Below are positions 17,125-26,261 of a stretch of DNA of 35,351 bases, one piece after another. Numbering within the stretch: position 1 is the first letter of the stretch; each line of letters starts with the position of its first letter. Where the stretch lies: NCBI GenBank assembly GCA_964626505.1, contig CAZVFR010000001.1, positions 1-35,351 of the forward strand, written 5' to 3'. The translations under genes were made by a program, and so were the position numbers. This stretch comes from CAZUGA01 sp964626505 (lineage in GTDB: Bacteria > Pseudomonadota > Gammaproteobacteria > Methylococcales > UBA1147). The notes under the pieces were generated by a model, which was not told where the DNA came from, did no database searches, and worked only from the letters and a program-made list of their open reading frames with translations.

Positions 17125-18404
17125 AACCCGGCGCGCTCCACAATCCGTTCATCCAGCCACGCTTGATTAAACTCCACATGCTTGATGAACGTTTGATTCC
17201 AGGTATAAACGAGGTGAAACGTTCCGTTTTTCGCTCGGATCAAATACGGATACTCAAATTGGAACCAGCACGGATGGCCCGTGCACATCAGGTTTTCTAT
17301 CGCCGAAACCTGAGAATCGGTGGCTACAAACCGTTGATCTGTTTTGTGAATCAAGCGGCGAATAGCGCGACGGAATTCTCCGGCTGCATACACATGACCT
17401 CTATATTGGCTTTCGTATTCGAAACGGTAGACCTCTTGCCAACTTTGACCATCATTTTCGGTCACCAACAAAGTTAAATCATCGCGCAAGTGCTGGTTAT
17501 TATTGATTACAACCAAGCGGCGCTTTTCAGTCAACCCTATCCCAGCCATCGCGGAATCCGGATTGGGCAACTCAGATTGAACAGGTGCGCTCCAATGGGA
17601 ACCTGCGTCATCAGTCTCTACTTTAATCGCAAGCCGAGGGCGTTCGCTACCAGCGTAGCGCATCAAGACAACAGCCTTAGCCGGGGTTTGTACAAAAAAT
17701 AGGGGTTGCAAGGTTTTCCAGTGCTTGTTCAATCGAGTCTTACTGATGATACGACCCGTCTGATCCAAGCGAAGCAATTCGCCAAACTTAGTCGCCATTT
17801 CGTGGTAGATCGGCAAGCCCATAGTCCCGTCTTGATAATAAAACGGCGCCGTTTTTACCAAACTGCTGATATTCAGGAACGGCGAGGTAATCAGTTTGCG
17901 AACCGGACTCCAATGCAAACCTCGATCAGAAGAAGTGGTAACATTGATAGAACTGCAGGACCACCCCCCGAACGAAACACTCACAAAAAACAACCACAGC
18001 TTGCCGCTGGAATCTCGCGTCACCACAGGGTTCCCCAATTTCTTGACGTAGCGGTAAGTCTCCTTATATGTATCCGCACGCGTTATTACAGTTTGCTCGG
18101 ACCTCCAGATTTGACTATCGGATTCAAACACTGCGCTGTGAATCTCGACATCTTTTCCACCCTCGCGCGAACCCGCGAACCAAAATGCCATTAAACGCCC
18201 GTCTTCAAGTTCTACAACACTCGGGGCATGAACAATTCGGGTTTTACCGGAAGAGACGAAGCGGCTTGAAAAACTTGGTTCCAGACCCGATTCCGCTGCA
18301 CCTAGAGATGGTGCAAATAGAGCTGCGGCAGGCATACTCATCATCTTTTGATAAGCCGCAGCGAATGAAATAATTATCAAGACCAGAGTTAATGCTCTAT
18401 GCAC
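17121..18404 (-). CDS. Exported sialidase-like (BNR/Asp-box) beta-propeller protein
   Basis: This 427-aa protein begins with a hydrophobic signal/anchor segment (residues 4-18) and then has a sialidase-type six-bladed propeller. Three Asp boxes of the S/TxDxGxxW type are visible: SSDRGLHW (158-165), TDDAGSHW (264-271) and TENDGQSW (315-322). VHAPSVVELEDGRLMAFWF resembles the first blade of the BNR_2 family. The arginine triad of true sialidases cannot be confirmed by eye, so exo-sialidase activity is not claimed. The start is GTG; it is followed by the coupled membrane protein. A role in surface glycan handling is inference from the fold only. Confidence 0.78.
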   Translation of the reverse strand: MHRALTLVLIIISFAAAYQKMMSMPAAALFAPSLGAAESGLEPSFSSRFVSSGKTRIVHAPSVVELEDGRLMAFWFAGSREGGKDVEIHSAVFESDSQIWRSEQTVITRADTYKETYRYVKKLGNPVVTRDSSGKLWLFFVSVSFGGWSCSSINVTTSSDRGLHWSPVRKLITSPFLNISSLVKTAPFYYQDGTMGLPIYHEMATKFGELLRLDQTGRIISKTRLNKHWKTLQPLFFVQTPAKAVVLMRYAGSERPRLAIKVETDDAGSHWSAPVQSELPNPDSAMAGIGLTEKRRLVVINNNQHLRDDLTLLVTENDGQSWQEVYRFEYESQYRGHVYAAGEFRRAIRRLIHKTDQRFVATDSQVSAIENLMCTGHPCWFQFEYPYLIRAKNGTFHLVYTWNQTFIKHVEFNQAWLDERIVERAGL

Positions 18405-18566
18405 GCTTCACACGCCCTTCATGGTCTACCTACCATCAAACATGATTGTCCGTCCGAATCGGGTGTTGTTGGTACAAACACACCTTGCTTCTACCATCGA
18501 AACGCAACAAAATGTCCACCTGGATTTACCCTACTTACCCTGTAACAAATTCCGATACATAACAAT

Positions 18567-19421
18567 ATGATCGATCACTTGCCCTCTTTACTACCCACAG
18601 AGTGGCTGGCATCCCGACTCGGCACGCCGGGTATCGTAACACTGGACGCATCATTTTGCCTGCCCCAACAAAACCGCAACCCACACACGGAATTCGTGGC
18701 CAATCGCATCCCTGGTGCACAATTTTTCGATATAGATGCGGTCGCGGATCTAGATTCACCACTACCGCATACGCTCCCCAAACCCGAGGTATTCGCCGCG
18801 GCGGTTGGCAACATGGGTATTAATAATGACACAATGGTCGTTGTATACGACAACAATTCTTTCATGGCGTCAGCAAGGGTATGGTGGACCTTTCGTGTGT
18901 TTGGACATAGCAAGATAGCGGTACTTGACGGGGGGATAAAAGCCTGGGAAATCGAGCACAATCCTACTGTGTCTGCTCACATCCAGTCAAACAAGCAACA
19001 GTTCGTTGCTGAGTACAACGAGCATCTGGTCAGAAACATTGACCAAATGAAAAATCTGGTTGCCTGTAAAGAAAATTTAATCATAGATGCTCGCTCCGCA
19101 AACCGTTTTGCGGGCACTGAACCTGAACCCCGACCGGGTCTTAAATCAGGCCATATTCCGGGCAGTCATAACCTACCCTACACTGAACTATTGAATGCTG
19201 ATACGGGGAAACTCAAAAATGCCAACCAATTGGCAGAGCTGTATCGCAAAAAAGGAATAAGTATGGACGCACCACTAGTGGCAACCTGTGGATCCGGAGT
19301 AACCGCATCCATTCTTGCATTAAGCCTTTACCAACTCGGAAATACGACAGTTCCAGTTTACGATGGCTCATGGAACGAATGGGGTGCAACATCTGATGCA
19401 CCAATCGCGACCGGACACTAG
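18567..19421 (+). CDS. sseA: 3-mercaptopyruvate sulfurtransferase (two-domain rhodanese)
   Basis: This is a tandem rhodanese-fold enzyme of 284 aa. The first domain is inactive; the second carries the catalytic loop CGSGVTA with C241. That loop is the signature that separates mercaptopyruvate sulfurtransferases from thiosulfate sulfurtransferases. The domain 1 end FRVFGHSKIAVLDGGIKAW and the domain 2 segment LKSGHIPGSHNLPY are typical. It is monocistronic, divergent from the sialidase-like gene. No strong ribosome site precedes the ATG. Confidence 0.93.
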   Translation: MIDHLPSLLPTEWLASRLGTPGIVTLDASFCLPQQNRNPHTEFVANRIPGAQFFDIDAVADLDSPLPHTLPKPEVFAAAVGNMGINNDTMVVVYDNNSFMASARVWWTFRVFGHSKIAVLDGGIKAWEIEHNPTVSAHIQSNKQQFVAEYNEHLVRNIDQMKNLVACKENLIIDARSANRFAGTEPEPRPGLKSGHIPGSHNLPYTELLNADTGKLKNANQLAELYRKKGISMDAPLVATCGSGVTASILALSLYQLGNTTVPVYDGSWNEWGATSDAPIATGH

Positions 19422-19547
19422 CACTCCACCCCGGCAATATTCACGGGTTCAGGGTCTATTATGACAAGCTCATATACTAGGCCGACGAATCTCTGATTTT
19501 AATCGTATCCGTTCCGCCTTATAATCAATCGGCAGTTAAAATAGCAA

Positions 19548-19814
19548 CTAACGCCCCTTACGCCCACGCGTGACCCGAGGATCTTCGAAGCGAACGCGCA
19601 AACTATTCCCACCAAAGGATTTGCCATCCAGACCCGCCATCGCTGCGCGCGCTTCATGGCCTTCCATTTCGATAAAACAAAAACCGCGACATTTACCCGT
19701 AAACATATCCGCGATCAAATTAATGGAACGCACAGTACCGAATTCGGAAAACAAATCCTGCACCGCGGACTCGGTAGTATCAGACGGCAAATTACCGACA
19801 AACAATTTTTTCAC
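19548..19814 (-). CDS. RRM-type RNA-binding protein
   Basis: This is a small single-RRM protein of the cyanobacterial/proteobacterial Rbp kind. RNP2 is KLFVGNLP at the start and RNP1 is CRGFCFIEM; the C-terminal tail ends basic (RVTRGRKGR). I use the GTG at 19814 (88 aa), because it has GAGG seven bases upstream and puts KKLFVGNLP at the N-terminus as in the family. A longer frame to 19901 would run through a GC-rich hairpin and the cspA terminator. It lies just downstream of the cold-shock gene, and proteins of this class are often cold-induced. Confidence 0.88.
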   Translation of the reverse strand: MKKLFVGNLPSDTTESAVQDLFSEFGTVRSINLIADMFTGKCRGFCFIEMEGHEARAAMAGLDGKSFGGNSLRVRFEDPRVTRGRKGR

Positions 19815-19862
19815 GTCATTACCTCGTAAGACCACAGACGACTGGGACAGAAACTTGAAGCC

Positions 19863-19886
19863 TGCGCCGCCACAACCGACGGCGCA
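19863..19886 (-). promoter_or_regulatory. GC-rich hairpin in the leader of the RRM gene
   Basis: TGCGCCG (19863-19869) pairs with CGGCGCA (19880-19886) around a ten-base loop. It lies 48 bases upstream of the GTG start and directly after the cspA terminator T-tract, so it would be part of the RRM mRNA leader in any read-through transcript. Confidence 0.45.
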
Positions 19887-19914
19887 AAAAGAGGACCCCA
19901 CGAGCGCGGGACCC
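19886..19914 (-). terminator. Intrinsic terminator of the cold-shock gene
   Basis: In the minus-strand RNA, GGGUCCCGC pairs with GUGGGGUCC around a GCUC loop (19893-19914), a 9-bp stem with three wobbles. The run UCUUUUU follows (19886-19892). It begins 17 bases after the cold-shock gene stop. The wobbles pair only in the minus-strand RNA, which supports the direction. Confidence 0.75.
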
Positions 19915-19931
19915 TGCGCATAATTCTTAAA

Positions 19932-20138
19932 TTACTCTTGCGGTGCGACTTTTGTGGCTTGCAGTCCTTTGGGTCCCTTTTCCACTTCAAAGCTAACTGA
20001 TTGACCTTCGGTCAGGTTTTTAAACCCACTGCCCTCAATTGCCGAGAAATGAACGAATACGTCTTCACTTCCATCAGAAGGGGCGATGAAACCGAAGCCC
20101 TTCGTTTCGTTAAACCATTTAACTGTTCCTTGCATCAT
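19932..20138 (-). CDS. Cold-shock protein (CspA family)
   Basis: This 68-aa protein is a single OB-fold cold-shock domain that binds single-stranded RNA/DNA. RNP1 (GFGFIAP) and RNP2 (DVFVHFSAI) are intact, with the conserved GTVKWFNETKG start. Two consecutive ATGs are possible as the start; AAGG lies close to the first and at better spacing for the second. It has a likely promoter giving a leader of about 120 bases, in line with the long leaders of cold-induced csp genes. A terminator follows, and then the RRM gene. Confidence 0.96.
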   Translation of the reverse strand: MMQGTVKWFNETKGFGFIAPSDGSEDVFVHFSAIEGSGFKNLTEGQSVSFEVEKGPKGLQATKVAPQE

Positions 20139-20450
20139 GTACCTTACCTCGATTAAAACAAATCACACTTTATTGTATTGCAGGTTATGGAAGGTAAATA
20201 CAGGAGATGCCTAAGGAAACTTCTGGTAAACCGACAAGAACATGCAAAATTGTTATTGAAAGGCGGGATTATACCGCATCCACAATGGCAATATCCGATT
20301 TTTTTAAAATGCAGCATACAGTACGTTACTTTCAGTATATTTTTGTTTTTCAACTAGTCATAAGACCACAAAAACCTCGGCTGGCAAACTTAATATGGCC
20401 TTCTTCGCATCGACTCCTGAATGTCACGTTTCGCTGTTAGGTAACACCAA
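20139..20450. other. Intergenic region upstream of the cold-shock gene
   Basis: The proximal half (to about 20261) is the probable cold-shock mRNA leader, and the -10 is at 20268-20273. The distal part (20275-20450) is AT-rich, with an A/T tract around 20308-20352, and leads up to the stop of the small lipoprotein gene. I see no gene in it. Confidence 0.5.
20268..20273 (-). promoter_or_regulatory. Candidate -10 of the cold-shock gene promoter
   Basis: A perfect TATAAT occurs on the minus strand in the context GATGCGGTATAATCCCGCC. The -35 at 17-18 bases (GATATT/GGATAT) is poor. Transcription from here would give a 5' leader of about 120 bases. Confidence 0.5.
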
Positions 20451-20918
20451 TTATCGACTACTATTTGCGGTTAGCATCACGGACTGCCCCGTCCTATCCA
20501 GATGAAGCGATACACCACTCTCCATTTGCTTGGTGCTGCCACGCGGAAGGTTAACCAGACCGTTTTTTCCCAGTTTGAACGAAACGTCTTTGCGGTATTG
20601 CGACGGTGGCCTGGTCGCCGGGTCGGTTACCCGAATGGTAATATCCAGAGAATTATCGCTGTTATTACAAACTGTTTCGCTGACGCGAATACCATGCTCG
20701 ACTGCGAAATCCACGGAACATTCGTTATAAAATCCATCTTTTTTTCGGATCGTACCAGACGCCAACCTTTTGTACGCAGCCTCAACAGACTGTTTAAAAT
20801 CTTCAATTCCAACTCCTGATTGGCGCTGGGGAGCATTCTGTTCGCACGCTGAAGTCAGCATTACCAAACCGAACACCAACACTGCGAGATGACACAATCC
20901 AAATGTAAATTTGGCCAT
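20451..20918 (-). CDS. Small predicted lipoprotein, unknown function
   Basis: I do not recognise this 155-aa protein. It has a signal peptide with lipobox LTSAC and C25 as the lipidation site, so it is probably membrane anchored in the periplasm. The mature part is polar, with two cysteines (in YNECSVDF and ETVCNNSD) that could form a disulfide. GGGAG stands ten bases before ATG, a usable ribosome site. It precedes the cold-shock gene on the same strand, but more than 300 bases separate them. Confidence 0.75.
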   Translation of the reverse strand: MAKFTFGLCHLAVLVFGLVMLTSACEQNAPQRQSGVGIEDFKQSVEAAYKRLASGTIRKKDGFYNECSVDFAVEHGIRVSETVCNNSDNSLDITIRVTDPATRPPSQYRKDVSFKLGKNGLVNLPRGSTKQMESGVSLHLDRTGQSVMLTANSSR

Positions 20919-21316
20919 AACTCATTATCTCCCAGCTACAATTCACTAAGGACCAAAAACATTTCCATTCCCGGATAGGGTTAGCTTCGATGTATTCGGA
21001 TCGGTTGAAATGCCCGCTTATAGAAGCTATATACACACGTGCTTTAATCCGAACGTTAGTGCAATTTCGTAGCCTTTAAACTTCAATTTATGAATATACG
21101 CCAAAGCATTTCGCACCGCCACAATCCTGTTTAGCAAAGCACGATCTTACACCATCTCAAAAATTCTATAACTTTGGATAATCCTATTACAATCCATCCC
21201 TGGGCCACAAAATTTATGACTTACTGAGGGGTTCCGATTTCCTGAGCCCCCAACGCTTGACATTTTCCGATTAAAGTCTGAACAATAACCACTCATGCAC
21301 CTTCACGGTCCGCACT
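20919..21316. other. Intergenic region between the lipoprotein gene and the DUF2905 gene
   Basis: This 398-base divergent gap holds the DUF2905 promoter at its right end and a hairpin GGGGTTC/GAGCCCC (21228-21234 with 21244-21250, one wobble) just upstream of that promoter. The left part should contain the lipoprotein promoter, but I cannot point to a convincing one. A 29-codon plus-strand frame beginning near 20989 has no supporting feature. Confidence 0.5.
21257..21286 (+). promoter_or_regulatory. Promoter of the DUF2905 gene
   Basis: A perfect -35 TTGACA (21257-21262) is followed after 18 bases by AACAAT (21281-21286), four of six matches to the -10. Transcription would start near 21293, some 24 bases before the ATG. 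It may also serve tamA-tamB. Confidence 0.5.
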
Positions 21317-21532
21317 ATGGCTATTGGTAAGATCCTAATCTTTATCGGCATCGCCGTAACCTTTGTAGGAGTGGTATTGTTATTCGCACCCGGACTTTTT
21401 TCTTGGTTTGGACATTTACCCGGCGATATCAGAATCCAAGATGAAAAAAAATTCATATTTATCCCGATTACTTCCATGATTATCGTAAGCATCACTCTGA
21501 CACTATTGGTCAACCTGTTTTTCCGAAAATAG
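21317..21532 (+). CDS. DUF2905 small membrane protein
   Basis: This 71-aa protein has two membrane helices (about 5-27 and 47-67) joined by a short loop with the family hallmark HLPGDIRIQDEKKF. DUF2905 proteins are widespread in bacteria and have no established function. The gene stands 71 bases before tamA on the same strand. No strong ribosome site precedes the ATG. Confidence 0.88.
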   Translation: MAIGKILIFIGIAVTFVGVVLLFAPGLFSWFGHLPGDIRIQDEKKFIFIPITSMIIVSITLTLLVNLFFRK

Positions 21533-21603
21533 ACCGTACCCGGTAAATCACCCAACATGGATTCACGATGTGATTTCGATTTTGCCCGGATCTAAAGTAC
21601 TGC

Positions 21604-23430
21604 ATGGGTCATAACAAACTTAAGAATGTCGGCGCTTACGCGCACCTGATTTTGCTAGTGGCCCTGCTAATAGGCAGCGTCGTTGCCCAAGCCGAGGAGT
21701 GCTCCACAGCACAATCATTAATCATTTCCGGGTATTCAGTTGATTTTGTGGGCCTTGACGATCCCGAACTTCAAACAAAGATCGAATCCAGCTCCAGATT
21801 GCTAGCCTTGCAAAAACGCCCGCCGAAAACGACTGCAATGTTGGAACGAAGAACCAAAACTGACCTACAACTATTTCGTAAGATATTACGCGCGGAAGGC
21901 TATTATAAAGGCAAGTTGAGCTACCGGCTTGACGATGAAACGCCAGATCTTAAAATCACGATAACAGTCGACAGCGGACCAAGATACAAGCTTTTGCGTT
22001 ACCGTGTCGAGTACACCGGGCCCAATTCCACGGCGCCCTACCTGCCCTGGCGCAGCAAAGACTACGCACCGGCGGCTGACCAACCAGCCACGTCCCAATT
22101 GGTAATTAAATCGCGCAAATCCTTGCTGGCAAAACTAGGGCACCTCGGTCATCCGCATGCAAGCCTGATTCACGAAGACATCGTTGTTGATCACAAAGAC
22201 CAAAGTATGCGTGTCCGTCTGCAGATCGATCCTGGTTCCAGAGCCCGTTTCGGCACTTTAACCATCCAGGGTATGGTAGACGTAAAACCCGATTACCTGG
22301 AAGCATTGGTACCTTGGACACAAAACGAAATGTTCGACAGCCGCAAGATAGACCAATTCCGTAACGAATTATTGGCTACATCACTATTCGATACGGTTGC
22401 GATCGAATACCCGGAACAATCAAACATCAAGGGTCAACTGCCAATTACCGTGCGACTGACCGAGCGCAAACACCGCTCTATAGAACTTGGTTTACGCTGG
22501 TCCACCGATAAGGGAATTGAAACAAGCGTTGGCTGGGAAAACCGCACTATTTTCGGACGTCAGGAATCGATTCGAATAGCGGCCCAACTTGGAGAAATTA
22601 AACAAGAAGTCGACGGTCGATTTATCAAACCGCATTTTCTTCAGTCACGCCAGAATTTACTCGTAAATGCCGCACTCGCACACGAGGATGCGCCGGGTTA
22701 CCGGGGGCCACTCACGCGCTTTCTAGTCGGCTTGCAACGTCCCATTCCGGGCAACTGGAACGTGTTCGCGGGTCTTCCCATCGAGTACAGTAAATTGTCG
22801 GATTTCAACAGCACACGAACATTTTTCTTATTGGGACTGGAAGCACGTGCCGAACTCGACACCTCAAACGACCGTTTCAACCCCACCGAAGGGACTCGCT
22901 TAAATCTTTCACTAAAACCTTACACCGGATGGGATGACGACAATGTTACATTCGTAAATACCGAAGCTATCGGCACAGCCTATTTCGACCCCACCGACGC
23001 GCAAAATTTTGTCCTGGCCGGACGCATCAAAATCGGATCTATCGCGGGCGAATCGACCACGGCTCTACCCGCAAATAAACGCTATTACGCGGGTGGTGGC
23101 AATTCCATCCGTGGTTACAGCTTTCAACTCGCCGGCCCTCTAGGACTTGGCGGCACGCCCCTGGGCGGCCGTTCGGTGTTTGAACTCAATACCGAGTTGC
23201 GCGTCAAGATTACTGACTTAATCGGGGCTGTTGTGTTTTTGGACGGTGGCAACGTTTATGACGGCGAACTACCGGATTTGTTTAGCAGCCAACTTTGGGC
23301 GGCCGGATTCGGTGTGCGTTATTTTACCGCGGTCGGCCCCCTACGGCTTGATTTTGGATTCCCGCTAAATCGACGTGACGGCATTGATGACGTCTTGCAA
23401 TTTTACATCAGCATCGGGCAAGCATTTTAG
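21604..23430 (+). CDS. tamA: TamA, outer-membrane Omp85 component of the TAM complex
   Basis: TamA is the outer-membrane barrel partner of TamB in the translocation and assembly module, linked to autotransporter assembly and phospholipid transport to the outer membrane. A signal peptide ends near residue 31 (VVAQAEE). POTRA domains occupy about 40-290, including LRAEGYYKGKLSYRL and KLGHLGHPHASL. The 16-strand barrel follows, with the Omp85 lid-loop motif RGY at 503-505 in GGGNSIRGYSF. The chain ends in Phe, as outer-membrane barrels do. Its 608 aa is usual. Only three bases separate its stop from the tamB ATG. Confidence 0.95.
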   Translation: MGHNKLKNVGAYAHLILLVALLIGSVVAQAEECSTAQSLIISGYSVDFVGLDDPELQTKIESSSRLLALQKRPPKTTAMLERRTKTDLQLFRKILRAEGYYKGKLSYRLDDETPDLKITITVDSGPRYKLLRYRVEYTGPNSTAPYLPWRSKDYAPAADQPATSQLVIKSRKSLLAKLGHLGHPHASLIHEDIVVDHKDQSMRVRLQIDPGSRARFGTLTIQGMVDVKPDYLEALVPWTQNEMFDSRKIDQFRNELLATSLFDTVAIEYPEQSNIKGQLPITVRLTERKHRSIELGLRWSTDKGIETSVGWENRTIFGRQESIRIAAQLGEIKQEVDGRFIKPHFLQSRQNLLVNAALAHEDAPGYRGPLTRFLVGLQRPIPGNWNVFAGLPIEYSKLSDFNSTRTFFLLGLEARAELDTSNDRFNPTEGTRLNLSLKPYTGWDDDNVTFVNTEAIGTAYFDPTDAQNFVLAGRIKIGSIAGESTTALPANKRYYAGGGNSIRGYSFQLAGPLGLGGTPLGGRSVFELNTELRVKITDLIGAVVFLDGGNVYDGELPDLFSSQLWAAGFGVRYFTAVGPLRLDFGFPLNRRDGIDDVLQFYISIGQAF

Positions 23431-23433
23431 CTT

Positions 23434-26251
23434 ATGCACGTCTACGGGAAAATTGTCCGACCTGCGCTCATAGGTTTAATCGTACTATTCACATTCCTTG
23501 CAGCACTCTGTATTTCTACATACTTCGCACTGCAATCAGATTTGCTACGAACGCGTTTAGTGGATTTTTTGAACGTGCAATTGAGTAGCCCAAACCATTC
23601 TCAAATTCACATCGGCAATGTGCATGGCAACCTATTCAAACGATTCGTTATAGACCGCGTATCAATCAGCGATAAAGACAGTCAATGGCTACAAGTCGAA
23701 AACCTTACTGCGGAGTGGAATCCCTGGCAACTTCTAAGCGGCGTTCTGGAAATTGAGAACATCAACATAGCATCTGTCAGAATAGACCGAACACCCGAAT
23801 CCAGCGGCAATGCGCGCGGCAATTCAACGTTGCCGAATTTTGGCATACTGCATAGATTGATAATTCATAGCAGCTCAATAGCAAGTATTTCCCTGCAACC
23901 GCACGAACAAGTACATGACTTAATCTTTGCGGGTGCCACAACTGAGCGAAAAGCGATCAACTGGTCGCTAGACGCCACCTATGACCACAACAATTCTGTA
24001 TTCAAACTAATTAAAGCTACGCTCTCCACAGCATTCATCCAACTCGATGCCGTGGCTAATTACGCGCTGCATGAACAGTCAGGATCAGGGTTATTGAGGA
24101 TTAATCTCGAACAACTTGCACCGTTGTCTCCATTCGTCAAACGGCCCATTTCGGGATCTGCTTTCTTGGAAACAAAAATTCAAATCTTAGACCGAGGCAC
24201 TACGTTTAGTGGGTCGGTAACCGGCCATATCGACTCACTTTCTTTGCACAATTCAGGCATCGACAAATTATTTGGACCGCGTATAAGTCTGCGTGGAGAA
24301 CTGCGCCGCACCGCGAACCAAATCCTCGTCCGAAACCTCGCGATCAAAGCGCACGCGGCATCCTTATCGGGCAATTTTTCGCTGACTCCAAACAGCAAAG
24401 CTTTGAGCGGACAATACCACTTACTGGCGTCGAACTTAGCAATTTTTTCCGCGCTACTGACTAAACCCGTCACAGGACGTCTGGAGTCAGACGGTACGAT
24501 CAGAGGATCCATAGACAAGGCTAGATTTGAGAATCGAATCGCGGTATCAGAGCTCAGTGTAGGTCGGACCAACCTTGGCCAACTAACCGCGGAATTGGAT
24601 TTACGCGAATTCCCGAGTAGTTCCAAGGGACTCCTATCGTTTAAGTTTGAAGGCGGCCGACTAGACCACACCAACGGTTCCATGCGATTCAAACTGTTGA
24701 ATCCACGGATTTTACATTTGCACAAACTCTCGCTCTCGTCGCGCGGATCAAGCCTGGAGGGGGATTTAATTGTGCCGCTTAACGGCAATCCGGTTACCGG
24801 TTCGTTGACAAGCCAGCTACCCTCTTTAACGGCCTGGTCAGAGGGGCTGGAACAAAACCTATCAGGACAGGCAACAGCACGCGTCGATTTAAGTAATGTT
24901 AGCGGTTCGCAACACGCTCGCTTAAAAATCCACGGCAAAAATCTAACACTGAGCTCGCATGACGAGCATCAATTTAGCATCCGTGACGCACTCATTTCGG
25001 CCCAGTTTGGCGATATTCTTAGCGCACCAACTGGATCCGCGGAAATTGTTTTACAAGGGGCAGAGCTTTTTGGCGCTCAGCTCACCGCATTGAATGCACA
25101 AGCTCGATTCAAAGATTTATCCAATATGACCTTTGACGTACGCAGTTCTGGACGCTTAAACGGGCCGATTGAATTGAAGCTAGCCGGCAAATTATCACGG
25201 CAAAAGGACGGTACGAAGATTGAACTGATTAGACTTGACGGGCTGATAGCCAACCAGCGCATAACGCTCAAACAAAAGCTCAGTATTGCTACCACACCAG
25301 ACAGCCTAGCTCTCCAACACCTGCTGATTTCAATTGGCAAAGGTAAGTTCAGCGCCAATGCTTTCATCTCCGAGCAACGGTTAACAGCGTCGATCAAACT
25401 AGTGGATCTTCCCATGGAGTTGCTAAGTACTTTACAACCGGCCAGCAACTTAAGCGGTACACTCTCCGCGAACGGACGTATTTGGGGATCGCGCCAACAC
25501 CCACAGGCAAGATTCACCCTTGAGGCTGAAAAGATTACCTTAGCCCATCCGTCTACTATCGCCAGACTTACTCATAACCTGCGCCTGCAAGGTAACTGGC
25601 AAGACGAGCGTATGCAAATCGACGCTATCTTGAGCGGTTTTGGAAACACGGATGCCGAGTTAACCGCGGTGTTTCCGCTACGAATGGCTACAAACTCGTT
25701 CGATCTTGTGCTCCCGGGGCAGCAAGCCATTGATGGTCATCTCAACTGGCAGGGCGAAGTGGCACCCATCTGGGAAATAATCACCACCCATGAAGACCGG
25801 TTTACAGGGACCGCCACTGTTGCGCTGAATGTAAGCGGTACGCTAAACGTTCCAAAGATCAAAGGCCGCTTCAAACTCGCAAAAGCCAGCTATGAAAACA
25901 TTGCAACCGGCACCACTTTGTCTGATATAGCAATAGGCCTAATATCCGATAATGATCGCGTCGTGATAGAGCGACTTAGGGCTACGGATGGCACGGATGG
26001 AACTCTAAAAGGCAGCGGTATGATTGATTTAAACTCGGAAACAGGATTTCCACTGGACATCAAACTCAAATTTAACAACGCTCAACTGATCACAACCGAT
26101 AATTTAACGGTTCGCGCTGGAGGCCAACTGGTATTGAGCGGCAACTCAGATAAGACCCTATTATCCGGCACCGTCGTTGCTCAAAATATCGAATTAAATC
26201 TAGAAAACCCACTTCCACCTGGATTCGTGGAACTCGATGTTCAAGAAATCA
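23434..26251 (+). CDS. tamB: TamB, translocation/assembly module subunit (N-terminal part, up to scaffold gap)
   Basis: TamB is a very long periplasm-spanning protein, anchored in the inner membrane, with a hydrophobic-groove beta-taco; it is now grouped with AsmA-like lipid-transport proteins. A single N-terminal membrane helix (about 9-32) is followed by nearly 900 residues of repeated beta-strand segments such as LSGNFSLTPNSKALSG and LKGSGMIDLNSETG. Adjacent tamA supports the call. The reading frame is interrupted by 10 N at 26252-26261; the C-terminal part continues beyond in another frame. The gene itself is probably intact. Confidence 0.94.
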
Positions 26252-26261
26252 NNNNNNNNNN
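26252..26261. other. Assembly gap (10 N) inside tamB
   Basis: Ten Ns interrupt tamB. The flanking frames join only if the true number of missing bases is a multiple of three, whereas 10 is not, so the N count is a placeholder and not a measured length. Confidence 0.95.

Noticed and set aside
17121..18404. True exo-alpha-sialidase
   Set aside because: The Asp boxes show the fold only. I could not identify the complete Arg triad and Tyr/Glu pair by eye, and no sialate utilisation genes are nearby, so activity is left open.
19815..19901. N-terminal extension of the RRM protein (ATG at 19901)
   Set aside because: It would read through the cold-shock terminator and a GC-rich hairpin. The GTG at 19814 has a proper ribosome site and matches the family start.
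24180..24938. 252-codon open frame on the minus strand within tamB
   Set aside because: It lies fully inside the strongly supported tamB coding region, has no family resemblance, and is rich in Ser/Arg/Pro as expected for an antisense shadow.
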